This document shows, piece after piece, positions 16,865 through 26,785 of a stretch of 30,919 nucleotides of DNA (its first letter is position 1; each line of letters begins with the position of its first letter). Position numbers and translations under genes: made by a program. The notes below the pieces were generated by a model, which saw only the letters and a list, made by a program, of their open reading frames with translations, had not been told where the DNA came from and ran no database searches. This DNA is from an uncultured Lachnospiraceae bacterium. GTDB taxonomy: Bacteria; Bacillota_A; Clostridia; Lachnospirales; Lachnospiraceae. Location: assembly GCA_905200565.1 (NCBI GenBank), contig CAJKKX010000001.1, positions 1 through 30,919 on the forward strand, written 5' to 3'.

Positions 16865-17070
16865 GGGGATTCTTTGAATGGTATCAGACGGGGAATGGAG
16901 AGAATATTACATATTTGGGCGGTTATCAGACATATCGGGGAAATTTTCTGACAGAACAAGATGATTTTCGGACAAAACAGTAGATAAAATTTAAAAATAG
17001 TAGTAAAATGAGAATATGTCTGATATAAAAATCAGGGAAAATATGGAAAAAAATACGAAGGGAGAAAAGA

Positions 17071-20000
17071 ATGAAAAAGACAAAAGCAGTAAGAGCAATC
17101 GCAATGGCGCTCAGTGTTTCGATGACGATGACATCTGTTTCGTGGGATGGTCTGCTGGTGTCCAGAGCTGCCGGACGGGAAGAAGAAAGCATTGAACCGG
17201 AGGAAGTCACGGCGGAGCATGAAATACCGGAAGAACGTACGGTGGATACCACGGTTTTTGATCTGGGAGGCAATCGGCGGATGGAGGTCTTTCACGGCAC
17301 GGATGTCCGCTTCGAAAATGAAGAGGGAGAGCTGGTGGACTATGATCCGTCTCTGGTAGCGGTCGATACTGTGGAGAGTATCGGGGGGTTGAGCCTGGAA
17401 GGATATGCCTATGAAAACAGGGAAGGGGACAGTAAGCAGTATCTTCCGGAGAACCTGTCAGCGGAAACGCCGGTCGTGCTGGAGAAAGAGGAATACCGGA
17501 TTTCTTTCCATCCGGCTGATTGGACGGAAGAGACGGAAATGACAGGGGAAGCTGAGGCAGTAGAGGAAACAGAGGCGATAGAAGTCCCAGAGGGCGCAGA
17601 GGAAGAGGATATCATAGAAGCCTCGGAGGATATAGAAGAAACTGTGGAAGTCTCAGATCGTGGAGCCGCAGAGGAAGTGCTTCTGGAAGAAGGGGAAGAA
17701 AACACCGCAGAGAATTTGAGTTTTCAAAAGGATGTGGAGTTTCAGGAGCCTGTTCTGGAGAACATGGAAACCACGGACTTATATGGAGAAGAGAGTCTTC
17801 AGCCACTGAAAGCCGTCTATGAAAATACGACGCAGCCTTACCAACTGGAATATGAGTCCAGCGACGTGGGGGTAAAGGAAAATATTGTCTTAAAAGAACG
17901 TCCCGAAAACAATCGCTTTTCCTTTGAATTCCGGCTGGACGGCCTGGATATTCGGAAGAATCCGACAGATGAGGGATTTACGTTTTATGATAAAGTAACG
18001 GGGGATATTGTCGGCGGAATTGACGCCCCGTTTATGAATGACGCCACAGAAGGAGCGTATTCGGAAGAGATTACCTGTGAGCTGGAGGAGAAAGAAGGGG
18101 AGGAAGATACGTATCTTCTGACCGTGATTCCAAAGAAGGAATATCTGGACAGTATGGACAGAGTATATCCGGTCACCATTGATCCTACGGTCACCTGGAC
18201 GGGAAGCAGCCGGATTCAGGATGCGTATGTATGTAAGGGAAGTCCGGGAACCAATTATTATTCCAATGGCGTAACGGTGATCTCCGTAGGCAACAGCTCC
18301 AAACAGGGACTTTACCGCACTTATATGAAATTCGTGGACATACGGAAAGATCTGCTGGGAAAATACGTGGAGAGCGCCACGCTCGATCTGTATGAGACAG
18401 GAGGGGGTGTCGGAGGAGAGTATGTCAGGGCTTACCGAATCAAGGACAGTTGGACGGCGTCGTCCCTTACCTGGAATAATAAGCCGGAGCATAATACGGG
18501 GAGCTATTATTCCCAGTTTAAAGCATCGGGAAAAGCGGGAACAAAGCAGACGCTTGACATCACGGAGAATGCCAGGCAGATGGCGCGTGACCAGTTTCCG
18601 GGACATGGCATCATGCTCCGGGCGGAAAGAGAAGGGTCGGCTGGATTTTATACCCAGTTTTACGGTTCCAGATATGCGACAGCGGCAAAAAGGCCAAAGC
18701 TAACGGTCGTCTACTATAATGCGCCGACCAAACCGGAAACCGTACAGGTGACAGGAAGCTATTTTAAAAAGGGAACCACGCTTTCCGTAAGCTGGAGCGG
18801 AATCAGTTCCAGGGCGCTTGATCATGTGGAGTACCGGGTCGTAAAGATGAACGATGCCACGGGAAAAGAAGAAGGCGTATTCATCGATTATTCCAGTGTG
18901 ACAAAGATTGGAACGACAGCTTCCGGAACAGCATCTCTGACGGGAAGCAATACATGGGCAGAAGGATGTTACCGTATCTGGGTGCGGGGCGTGGATAAAG
19001 GAGGAATTGCGGGAGAAGCAAGGAGCTGGAATTTCCACATTGACAGTACAGCGCCTGTGATTGGAAGCGTTTCGGTCTCTCCGGCAGGATATACTTCGAT
19101 TAAAAATCCGGCGCTCAGTTGGAGCAGTGTTTCAGAGAAGCATCTGAAAGAGATACAGTATCAGGTGGGAAACGCCCCCTATGTGACGGCCGGAACGGGT
19201 ACGGCAGGCAGTGTGGTGATTCCAGCCACTTATTTCTCAGGTTCGGGAACTTATACCATCCGGGTGCGGGCAGTGGATCATGCGGGGAATATCAGTGCGG
19301 TAAAGACACTGAATTATCTGGTAGACGTCACCTGTCCCGCCTTTGGAACCCTGACTTCAAATCCGACAGCGGGACTATGGACAGGGAATGGAAATCCGCT
19401 GATACAGTTTAGCGGCATTACGGAGATACACAGCGGTTTAACTGCCGCCGGAGTAAAATACTGCATGACGCCTGCCGGACAGGCCGCTTCGGCATATCAG
19501 GCGGCAGCGGGCGTGAGCTTTACGTCCCCGGCAAGCCCCTATGCAGGAAGCTTCCGCATGAACAGTACGGATCAGAACAGGGCGGACGGTGTATATACCA
19601 TCCATGTCCGGTTTGAGGACAAGGCAGGAAATGCGGTTATGAAAACGCTTTCTTATAAAAAGGATACCAAAGTACCGACGGGTACACTGAGATATGAAAA
19701 CCAGACGAAAAGCAGCCTGCATGATATGGTACAGATCACAGCGGAATGCAGTGACGGAACCGGAAGCGGGATCAAAAGCAGTACGCTGGTGATCAAAGAC
19801 ACCAGCGGAAAGCTGGTGGATACGATATACAATAATTTTACAACAAGTTCAGTTACCAGGGCCTTCAACACGAAGAATCTGAAAAACGGAAATTATCAGG
19901 CAGTCCTGACGGTGATGGATTATGCCGGGCATACGGCTACGGTGACAGATACCATCGGCATTCAGAACCAGATGGATGCTCCGCAGGTGACAGGAAGCAA

Positions 20001-23000
20001 CCGGAACGATGGAAAGGCAGTCATTTCATGGAAGCAGCCGGACAGCATCAATGTGTTGCAGAGAATGGAATATCAGATTTCCGGAAGCGGCTGGCTGACA
20101 ATACCGGGCTCTTCTCAAAAGGAAGGGAGTTATACGTTTGATCTGCCAAAAGAGGAGAAGGAACACAGGATTAAGGTACGGGCTGTGGACGCCAGCGGTC
20201 TGGCAGGAAAAGAAGCAACGGCTGTATGTATTTATGATAAAACAGCGCCGTCGGTAAAAATCCTGTCCATGCAGCAGGGAATTCTGAAAGGAACGGTCAC
20301 GGATGCGTACCTCCAGTCATGGAATCTCAGGATGAGGGAAAAAGGGGATGCGGCATATCGGGAGCTTTCCTCAGGAACCAGCGCGGTCTCGGAAGATATT
20401 CTGTATATTGCAAATGTGGGAAGTGAAGAATACAAAACCGGAAAGACGTATGAATTTGTTCTGGAGGGTACAGACCTTGCAGGAAACAAAAACACGTCAT
20501 CCTGGCTTTATACAAAGCAGGCGGGGGATACCACGGCGACAGAGAAAACGCCTGTGTGGGTTCTGGATCACCCGGATTATCTGAAAACCGGAAAGAATAC
20601 GTATTCCCTGCCGGAAAATACGAATTATCTGGAACTGAAATCCGAGGGGACGGAGATGCCGGTAAGCGTGGAATGGTATCTGGACAACCTGAAGATTGGC
20701 GCCTCCGTGCAGCATCCCGGAAAACCCTGGATTCTGGATTTTTACAAAATAAAAGACGGATATCCGGATGGGTCTGCGCATACGCTAATCGCCAGATGTA
20801 CCGGAAAGGATGGCAAAGTGACGTATTCCGCACCGGAGTATGAGAAAACATTTTATGAATATCTGCCCACCGTATCCGGGGGAATCAAAACGCTGTCCTT
20901 CCAGGAGCCGTTGGAAGGATTTACGCTGGAATCAAAGATCAGACAGGGCTTTACAGGGACGGTTCATTACTATGTGAGAACCGGAAGATATGAATGGATT
21001 CAGGTAATGCCGGGCAGAGAGTACAAGATCAGCGAGCTGGCAGAGGGAACACTTACGACAGATATGCTGTCTGTAAAGGCGGAGTGGAGCGGAGACGCAT
21101 CCGCACTAGAATCTTTCCGTCTGATAGGAAATACCGTCGTGCCGGAGAACTTTGAAATTTCAGAGATGGATAACTATGTACCGGCGTTTGTGTCGGCGGT
21201 AAGTAAGATTAATTACAAGACCTATCTGATGTGGAGCCGTGCCGGGGAGAAGGATTCTGCGGATATGGAGAAAGAGAAGGAGGTAGAGCTGCCGGAGGGT
21301 GTGAGTTATGAGATTTACCGTGCCACCAGTGAGAAAGAGCTGATGCAGAAAAAGGTTCCGGATGCAGAAGGCGTCCGTGAAGATTATTTCAGCGAGATGA
21401 ATATTAATTATGGAAGCTCTTTTTACTATCGTATTCGTGCGGTAAAAGAGGAAAAGAATGCGGCGACTGGAAAAGGAGAGAAGAAATACAGCAGTTTTTC
21501 AAGAATCTTTTCAACCAGAGTCGTGGATGGAGACGAATACCATAAATTCCTGGGATCGAAGCCGTACTGGTGCTATGAGGAGTTTTCCACGCCGAATGGA
21601 ACCGGAGGCGTTGAAAAAGCCAGAGGAAATTTCAATTATACGCAGACAGACGCCACGATTCCAAACAGGAAGCTGCCAGTCGAGATTTCACGTTCCTATA
21701 ACAGCCAGAGCAGTACGACGGCCTCTCTGGGAGATGGCTGGAACCACAGCCTCGATCTGGAGCTTTTGAACATCAATGAGCCAAATGAGTTAATCAAGCG
21801 GTTTGCGTTTAAGGATGAGACGGGAAGTATTTTCCTGTTTTCAGAGCTTTCTGATGGAAGCTATGCTTCCTCTATGGGGAAATATCTGACACTAAAAGAG
21901 GAAAAAAAGACAGAAACATTCACCATACCGGAAAAGAATGGAAATCCTGCGTCCACAGAAACAGTAGAAAGTGCGTATACGATGCTGTCAAAGGACAATC
22001 AGGAATACCGCTTTAACATGGGAGGGCAGTTGGTTTATACGAAAGAGCCAAATGGAAGTTTTCTTTTGTTGAAATATGACGCAAAAACAGGGCGTCTCAT
22101 TTCTGCTACGACAAACCAGAATCTTGTCACCTGCTTTGAGTATGCGGATCGTGCGAAGGAAAAGATGGAAGAACTGGTGCAGCAGGCAATTGATAGAGGA
22201 AAGAATGAAAACACCATAATGCCGCAGGCAGATTCGGAGGTCATAGAGAAGCCATCGACCCCGGTGGATGAAGAGCCTTCGCCAGAGGATATGGAGGTTA
22301 TCCGCATTGATATGGAAGACGTCGGTTCGTCCAGGGTGCCGGACGGAGATTATAAGGATGAAACGGTGGAGGATGCCGTAAACAATCTTTCTCTGGTACG
22401 AAAAATCATCCTGCCGGATGGAAGCACGATATCCTATGAATATGATACCAGGAATCATCTGCTTGGCGTGACCAGAAAAGCAGAGGATGAGAATGACGGG
22501 CAGGTATCTTACCGCTATGCTTATGACAGAAATGGAAAGCTGTCTGCCATTTATGATGCGCTGGGAAATCCCTATGGAATCGTCTATGAAGAGGGTAGAG
22601 TAAAGACGCTCAACTATCCTTCTACAGATGACGGGCAGCGTTCGGTTCAGTTTACTTACCGGGAAGATGGAGACAAGTATGAGACATTCATTCAGCAGGG
22701 AGTGGACGGCGTATACGGAGTCGGTGAACTGGTGAAAAGTGACCGTAATTCAGGAAACATGCTGTATCAGAAAGATGAAAAAGGCGCTGAGAGCACCTAT
22801 ACGTACGAGGACAATATGCTCAGGACGACGACCTTGAAATCAGAATATCAGGAGCTGGATCAGGATACGGTCGTGACAAGGGAAGGTGTGCGGACGACAG
22901 ACACTACCTACGATGAGAATGCAAACAGTAATCCGGTATCTGAGATTGATGAAGAGGGAAATGAGGTTATCTATGAGTATGCGGCGCAGGAAAATATATA

Positions 23001-26000
23001 TCTGGATGATCTGCCGACATCAATGACGGAAATAGAGGACGGAGTGATAACTGCGGATTATACTTATCTGTATGATTCTTATGGAAATGAACTGGAGCAG
23101 GAGGATAGCGTAACCGGAGATCTGGTGCAGACGACTTATTATGAAGCAGGCAGTGAATTTTCCGGTGAAATTAAACGGATTGTAGAAAAGACAAGAGTTT
23201 TTTCTGAACAAGGAGAGGCGGATTATAAAGTCGTTACAAGAGACTACCAGTACAACTATGAGAATACGACCGGAGTTTTTACGGAAACAGTAACAGAGAC
23301 CATTGATGGAAAGGCAGTCATTGCGGTAGAGAAATATGACAGGATGGGAAATCTGATTTACAGCAATGACGGCGTGGGAACGGTTCATAATTACAGCTAT
23401 GATTTCCTCGGACGGCTGACCAGTGACAACTGTATGGAAGGGACGATTTCGTCCACGACAAAAAGGGAATACGACGCCAATGGAACGCTGATTCGTGAGA
23501 CAGCCAGGGATGCCACAGTGACGGAATATACATATGATGCAGAAAACCGTCTGACCGGACAGAAGGTGTCGAAAGGAGGCGTGAGCCGGGCTTATGGCAC
23601 CAAATACACCTATGAATGGCAGGGTGAGGATGACGGCAGGGAGCGCATACAGGTCGTAACGTCCACGAGCCCCGGAGGGCAGGAGTCCAGAAGCTATTAT
23701 AATGTGATGGGGTGGAATATCAAGAATATCGCCTCGGGGCTCTGTACAGAGACTGAATATGACAGACATGGGGAGGCGGTCGTACAGAAAACAGGTGCGA
23801 AAGATGGAACCGGGAAACAACAGGTGGCGCTCACGCTTTATGACAACTCCGGGAATCCGTGTATGACAATCCAAAATCCGGAGTACCGTGGCGGTCAGTG
23901 GAAAACCACACAGGATTCCATCACGGAGAGCAGCAGTTATGACAAGCGTGGAAATCAGTTAAGTGCGACAGACGGGGAAGGACATCAGACCAGATTCACA
24001 TATGACGTACTTTCCAGGCTGACAGAGGTCTCTCTGGAGGATGGAACGGGGCAGCCAAACGTCACCCGGTATGGTTATGATGTGCTTGAAAAGGACGGAA
24101 CTGTCAGCACTCTTACGACAGACGCACTTGGAAATATCAGCAAGGACTTCGTAAACGGAGAAGGAAGAACCGTAAAAACCGCAGACCTGGGAGATGGGAA
24201 AATTCCATCCCTGTCGACCTCCTATCAGTATGACCAGAAGGGAAATGTCCTCCGGGAAACGTACACAAACGGGGACTACAAGAAATATGAGTATGACGGG
24301 CGGAACCGCCTGATTCAGGTTTCTTATTTCCGGGCAGACGGGACAGGAACCCTTGTGACGAAGTATACCTATACCTCCTCTGACCAGTTGCACACGATGG
24401 AGGACTTTGAAGTTGACGGAGGGACGGAGAAAAGATACCGTTATCTGGAGTATGATTATGACGGCATGAAGCAGATGACGGCATTCATCGAGTGTGATGG
24501 GGACAAAGTACCGACGGAGGAAAAGAAAAATGAAGCCGCAGTCCGTTTCTCTTATGATGAAGATGGAAGATTAACAGAAATCCGTTATCCCAAAGCAGAA
24601 AATCATGTGGTATCCTTACAGTATCAATATGATGAGAAGGGCTGGATAGAAGCAGTTTATGCCGGAATGGACGACGGCGCAAAGAACCTTCTGCGCAGCT
24701 ATCTGTATACCCCGGACGGAAAAGTGAGTGAAATCCGGGATTATCCGAACTTTGCGGCAGGGGATACGGAAAACTATATCCGGAAGAGCTATGCGTATGA
24801 CGGGCTGAACCGTGTGACGGGGATAGAATACAGAAACAGCACGCCAGACGCCCAGGTCAGGGAGTCTTATCAGTATACCTACGATAAGAATTCCCATATC
24901 CTGACAGAGAGAATTTTTCAGGGATATTTTGAAGCAGAAGGAGCCCAGGTACAGGAGAACAGAAGCCATGTGTACGATGCGCTTGGGAGACTGACCGTTA
25001 CGGAAATCCGGGATTTTAGCGGGACGCTTCTTAGCAGAACGACTTATACTTACGATAAGAACGGGAACCGCCTGACGGAGACGAAGGGCGACGAAGTCAC
25101 CAGAAACACCTACAACAGCCTGAATCAGATGACAGCTTCCAAAAAGGTGAAGGGAAGCACGGTACAGTCGGATAAGAACTATGTGTATGACGCCAACGGC
25201 AACCTGAAAAATGAGACGGACAGTATCACAAAAGAGAGCACGGATTACAGCTATGATGTGGGGAACCGTCTGGCACAGGCCGTCAAAAAAGAGGATGGGA
25301 CAGTTATCCTGACCCAGACAAACCTCTACAACGGAAACGGCCAGAGAATTCAAAAGACGGAAAATGGGGAGACGACCAAATACTATTATCAGGGCGATGC
25401 ACTCCTGGCGACCACGGACGCTGAAGGGAATAAGACCAGCTTCCAGCTTTACGGGCTGGAAGGAAATGTCATTGCCGCAGGCAGATATGCGGGAAGATGC
25501 GCAGGAGAATACCTGACGTACAACAAAGACCTGAAAGGAAGCACCACCAGCCTGTTAAAACCGGATGGGAGCTGTACGCTGTCCTACCGCTACACGGACT
25601 TTGGAGAGACGGCAGTGTGCGGGGATGAAAACCTTGAAAATGAAATCTGCTATACGGGCGGAATCTACGATGAGGGCACGGGGCTGTATTATCTGAATGC
25701 GAGATATTATAATCCGCAGGATGGAAGGTTCTTAAGCCAGGATACTTACCGTGGGGAAATGACGGATTATGGAACGTGGAATCTGTATACGTATTGTGCG
25801 AATAATCCGGTGAATTATATTGATCCGAGCGGGCATGAACCGATATCTGTTACTCTGTTTTTTGTGATTGGCGCGACGGTAATCATTCCGTATCTCTTGT
25901 GGCAAACGATAAAAGGAATGACCTACTGTGGCAGGCAGATTGCAAGTTATGTCATTAATTACAGGTATCCGGTGGTGTCGGAAACGGTATTTACAGGAGG

Positions 26001-26376
26001 TGTTTCTACAAGAACAGCGAGGATTGTGGGGCAGAAAATCGCAAATTCGGTATCAAGGGCATCCAGTAAACAATCCAGCGAGCAACAATCGAAACAATCC
26101 GGTAAACAGAAATCTGAAAAGCAAAAGATTAAAAAAGAAAGAAATAAAAATCCAATAGGTAAACGAAAAACTTATAAGACAAGAAAAGAAGCATATGAAG
26201 CGGCTAAGAGAGCTGGAAAAGGGAGAGAACCTGTATGGAATAAAGGGGGGGAAGGGAAATTAAATCATTATCATCCTAATTATGATGTATGTGAAGACTT
26301 TGTCAAAAAACATAAAGGACGTACTAGAAATGCGCCGTATAAGCATGATCATTACTATTATGGAGGAAAGCATTAA
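17071..26376 (+). CDS. Giant secreted Rhs/YD-repeat protein with variable C-terminal (putative toxin) tip
   Basis: The protein has 3,101 aa; its ATG follows AAGGGAGA by six to seven bases. Sec signal peptide: residues 1-~33 (MKKTKAVRAIAMALSVSMTM, then SRA-A). An acidic stretch follows (~150-215). A DNRLRE-type beta domain (~363-549) contains SRIQDAYVCKGSPGTNYYSN, and Ig-like modules follow to ~1143. FN3-like (~1363-1485) and DUF6531-like (~1503-1625) modules precede many YD repeats (YDxxGN.. pattern, ~1660-2800), interrupted by a Glu/Pro-rich insert (~1693-1772). The RHS core ends with ARYYNPQDGRFLSQD and NLYTYCANNPVNYIDPSGH (Asp2918). After it come a hydrophobic helix (~2925-2948), a Ser/Gln/Lys-rich linker and a basic, His-rich tip with LNHYHPNYDV and HDHYYYGGKH. 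In this family the YD repeats form a shell around a toxic tip. The tip family is not recognised; histidines suggest a nuclease, by inference. Base composition turns AT-rich near 26,040, as expected for an exchanged tip. Confidence 0.9.
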   Translation: MKKTKAVRAIAMALSVSMTMTSVSWDGLLVSRAAGREEESIEPEEVTAEHEIPEERTVDTTVFDLGGNRRMEVFHGTDVRFENEEGELVDYDPSLVAVDTVESIGGLSLEGYAYENREGDSKQYLPENLSAETPVVLEKEEYRISFHPADWTEETEMTGEAEAVEETEAIEVPEGAEEEDIIEASEDIEETVEVSDRGAAEEVLLEEGEENTAENLSFQKDVEFQEPVLENMETTDLYGEESLQPLKAVYENTTQPYQLEYESSDVGVKENIVLKERPENNRFSFEFRLDGLDIRKNPTDEGFTFYDKVTGDIVGGIDAPFMNDATEGAYSEEITCELEEKEGEEDTYLLTVIPKKEYLDSMDRVYPVTIDPTVTWTGSSRIQDAYVCKGSPGTNYYSNGVTVISVGNSSKQGLYRTYMKFVDIRKDLLGKYVESATLDLYETGGGVGGEYVRAYRIKDSWTASSLTWNNKPEHNTGSYYSQFKASGKAGTKQTLDITENARQMARDQFPGHGIMLRAEREGSAGFYTQFYGSRYATAAKRPKLTVVYYNAPTKPETVQVTGSYFKKGTTLSVSWSGISSRALDHVEYRVVKMNDATGKEEGVFIDYSSVTKIGTTASGTASLTGSNTWAEGCYRIWVRGVDKGGIAGEARSWNFHIDSTAPVIGSVSVSPAGYTSIKNPALSWSSVSEKHLKEIQYQVGNAPYVTAGTGTAGSVVIPATYFSGSGTYTIRVRAVDHAGNISAVKTLNYLVDVTCPAFGTLTSNPTAGLWTGNGNPLIQFSGITEIHSGLTAAGVKYCMTPAGQAASAYQAAAGVSFTSPASPYAGSFRMNSTDQNRADGVYTIHVRFEDKAGNAVMKTLSYKKDTKVPTGTLRYENQTKSSLHDMVQITAECSDGTGSGIKSSTLVIKDTSGKLVDTIYNNFTTSSVTRAFNTKNLKNGNYQAVLTVMDYAGHTATVTDTIGIQNQMDAPQVTGSNRNDGKAVISWKQPDSINVLQRMEYQISGSGWLTIPGSSQKEGSYTFDLPKEEKEHRIKVRAVDASGLAGKEATAVCIYDKTAPSVKILSMQQGILKGTVTDAYLQSWNLRMREKGDAAYRELSSGTSAVSEDILYIANVGSEEYKTGKTYEFVLEGTDLAGNKNTSSWLYTKQAGDTTATEKTPVWVLDHPDYLKTGKNTYSLPENTNYLELKSEGTEMPVSVEWYLDNLKIGASVQHPGKPWILDFYKIKDGYPDGSAHTLIARCTGKDGKVTYSAPEYEKTFYEYLPTVSGGIKTLSFQEPLEGFTLESKIRQGFTGTVHYYVRTGRYEWIQVMPGREYKISELAEGTLTTDMLSVKAEWSGDASALESFRLIGNTVVPENFEISEMDNYVPAFVSAVSKINYKTYLMWSRAGEKDSADMEKEKEVELPEGVSYEIYRATSEKELMQKKVPDAEGVREDYFSEMNINYGSSFYYRIRAVKEEKNAATGKGEKKYSSFSRIFSTRVVDGDEYHKFLGSKPYWCYEEFSTPNGTGGVEKARGNFNYTQTDATIPNRKLPVEISRSYNSQSSTTASLGDGWNHSLDLELLNINEPNELIKRFAFKDETGSIFLFSELSDGSYASSMGKYLTLKEEKKTETFTIPEKNGNPASTETVESAYTMLSKDNQEYRFNMGGQLVYTKEPNGSFLLLKYDAKTGRLISATTNQNLVTCFEYADRAKEKMEELVQQAIDRGKNENTIMPQADSEVIEKPSTPVDEEPSPEDMEVIRIDMEDVGSSRVPDGDYKDETVEDAVNNLSLVRKIILPDGSTISYEYDTRNHLLGVTRKAEDENDGQVSYRYAYDRNGKLSAIYDALGNPYGIVYEEGRVKTLNYPSTDDGQRSVQFTYREDGDKYETFIQQGVDGVYGVGELVKSDRNSGNMLYQKDEKGAESTYTYEDNMLRTTTLKSEYQELDQDTVVTREGVRTTDTTYDENANSNPVSEIDEEGNEVIYEYAAQENIYLDDLPTSMTEIEDGVITADYTYLYDSYGNELEQEDSVTGDLVQTTYYEAGSEFSGEIKRIVEKTRVFSEQGEADYKVVTRDYQYNYENTTGVFTETVTETIDGKAVIAVEKYDRMGNLIYSNDGVGTVHNYSYDFLGRLTSDNCMEGTISSTTKREYDANGTLIRETARDATVTEYTYDAENRLTGQKVSKGGVSRAYGTKYTYEWQGEDDGRERIQVVTSTSPGGQESRSYYNVMGWNIKNIASGLCTETEYDRHGEAVVQKTGAKDGTGKQQVALTLYDNSGNPCMTIQNPEYRGGQWKTTQDSITESSSYDKRGNQLSATDGEGHQTRFTYDVLSRLTEVSLEDGTGQPNVTRYGYDVLEKDGTVSTLTTDALGNISKDFVNGEGRTVKTADLGDGKIPSLSTSYQYDQKGNVLRETYTNGDYKKYEYDGRNRLIQVSYFRADGTGTLVTKYTYTSSDQLHTMEDFEVDGGTEKRYRYLEYDYDGMKQMTAFIECDGDKVPTEEKKNEAAVRFSYDEDGRLTEIRYPKAENHVVSLQYQYDEKGWIEAVYAGMDDGAKNLLRSYLYTPDGKVSEIRDYPNFAAGDTENYIRKSYAYDGLNRVTGIEYRNSTPDAQVRESYQYTYDKNSHILTERIFQGYFEAEGAQVQENRSHVYDALGRLTVTEIRDFSGTLLSRTTYTYDKNGNRLTETKGDEVTRNTYNSLNQMTASKKVKGSTVQSDKNYVYDANGNLKNETDSITKESTDYSYDVGNRLAQAVKKEDGTVILTQTNLYNGNGQRIQKTENGETTKYYYQGDALLATTDAEGNKTSFQLYGLEGNVIAAGRYAGRCAGEYLTYNKDLKGSTTSLLKPDGSCTLSYRYTDFGETAVCGDENLENEICYTGGIYDEGTGLYYLNARYYNPQDGRFLSQDTYRGEMTDYGTWNLYTYCANNPVNYIDPSGHEPISVTLFFVIGATVIIPYLLWQTIKGMTYCGRQIASYVINYRYPVVSETVFTGGVSTRTARIVGQKIANSVSRASSKQSSEQQSKQSGKQKSEKQKIKKERNKNPIGKRKTYKTRKEAYEAAKRAGKGREPVWNKGGEGKLNHYHPNYDVCEDFVKKHKGRTRNAPYKHDHYYYGGKH
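25837..26376 (+). other. Rhs C-terminal variable region (putative toxin cassette)
   Basis: This is the part of the Rhs protein after the conserved DPSGH, about 179 residues. The first ~60 residues still have the GC-rich codon use of the core and hold a hydrophobic helix. From about 26,040 the codons become A-rich (long Lys/Gln/Ser stretch), and the terminal ~70 residues (KTYKTRKEAYEAAKRAGKGR to the His-rich end) look like a small compact domain. Domain border and toxicity are inferred from position, composition shift and downstream candidate immunity genes. Confidence 0.65.
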
Positions 26377-26436
26377 AGCATTTGAAAAAGTGTAAAGATT
26401 TAGTGATCTGATATATAATCTGAGATATTATAGACC

Positions 26437-26710
26437 GTACTGCAAATTCCGCTTAAATGGTACGGATATTACGAAATCATCGGGACACAAGGAGACAGTG
26501 CCTCTTGGATACCTTTCATTCAGGTCTGATCTAGACAGCCAAGGGCATGTGAACATAGCGCTAGCGAATCCTTGACAGGCTAAATCAAGACTGATATCTA
26601 CAAGACAGAGGTAATAGCTAGGGAATGACAGAAATATAGTGCCGACAAAGTGGAATGGCCATATTGATGGTTTCGGAACAAGCGTATCGTTCGACCGAAA
26701 TTTGCAGTAC
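26437..26710. repeat. ~274-bp element bounded by inverted repeats (MITE-like or structured RNA)
   Basis: GTACTGCAAATT at 26437-26448 is the exact reverse complement of AATTTGCAGTAC at 26699-26710, and the match extends inward to 14 of 15 bases (one C/T difference before CG). Inside are smaller stems: CCGTAC/GTACGG (26435-26440 with 26460-26465), GTCT/AGAC, CAAGG/CCTTG and TTTCGG/CCGAAA (26671-26676 with 26695-26700). It has no coding frame and no clear target-site duplication. It could be a miniature inverted-repeat transposable element, or a structured RNA closed by a 12-15 bp stem. Copy number in the genome would decide. Confidence 0.6.
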
Positions 26711-26729
26711 TCTTAGGGTAAAATATATT
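26702..26729 (+). promoter_or_regulatory. Candidate promoter of the Sm-like protein gene, with -35 inside the inverted repeat
   Basis: TTGCAG (26702-26707) and TATATT (26724-26729) are 16 bases apart. The -35 box lies within the right inverted repeat, so the element may supply the promoter. The surrounding A/T richness makes chance -10 boxes likely, hence the moderate confidence. Confidence 0.4.
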
Positions 26730-26785
26730 ATATATAAAAAGGATAATATGATTTCAAATATTTTTATATTCTTGTAGGAGAGAAA

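Larger units (their letters stand above)
26377..26785 (+). other. 409-base gene-free stretch between Rhs and the Sm-like protein gene
   Basis: No coding frame of note is present on either strand. It is occupied mostly by the inverted-repeat element at 26437-26710, followed by an AT-rich promoter region and the ribosome binding site TAGGAGAG before ATG 26786. Confidence 0.7.

Noticed and set aside
26671..26700. GTTCGA resembling a tRNA T-arm
   Set aside because: No acceptor stem, D-arm or anticodon arm can be built around it.
26437..26710. Possible group II intron or its remnant
   Set aside because: The many small stems invite the idea, but there is no GTGCG-like 5' end, no recognisable domain V and no reverse transcriptase frame nearby.
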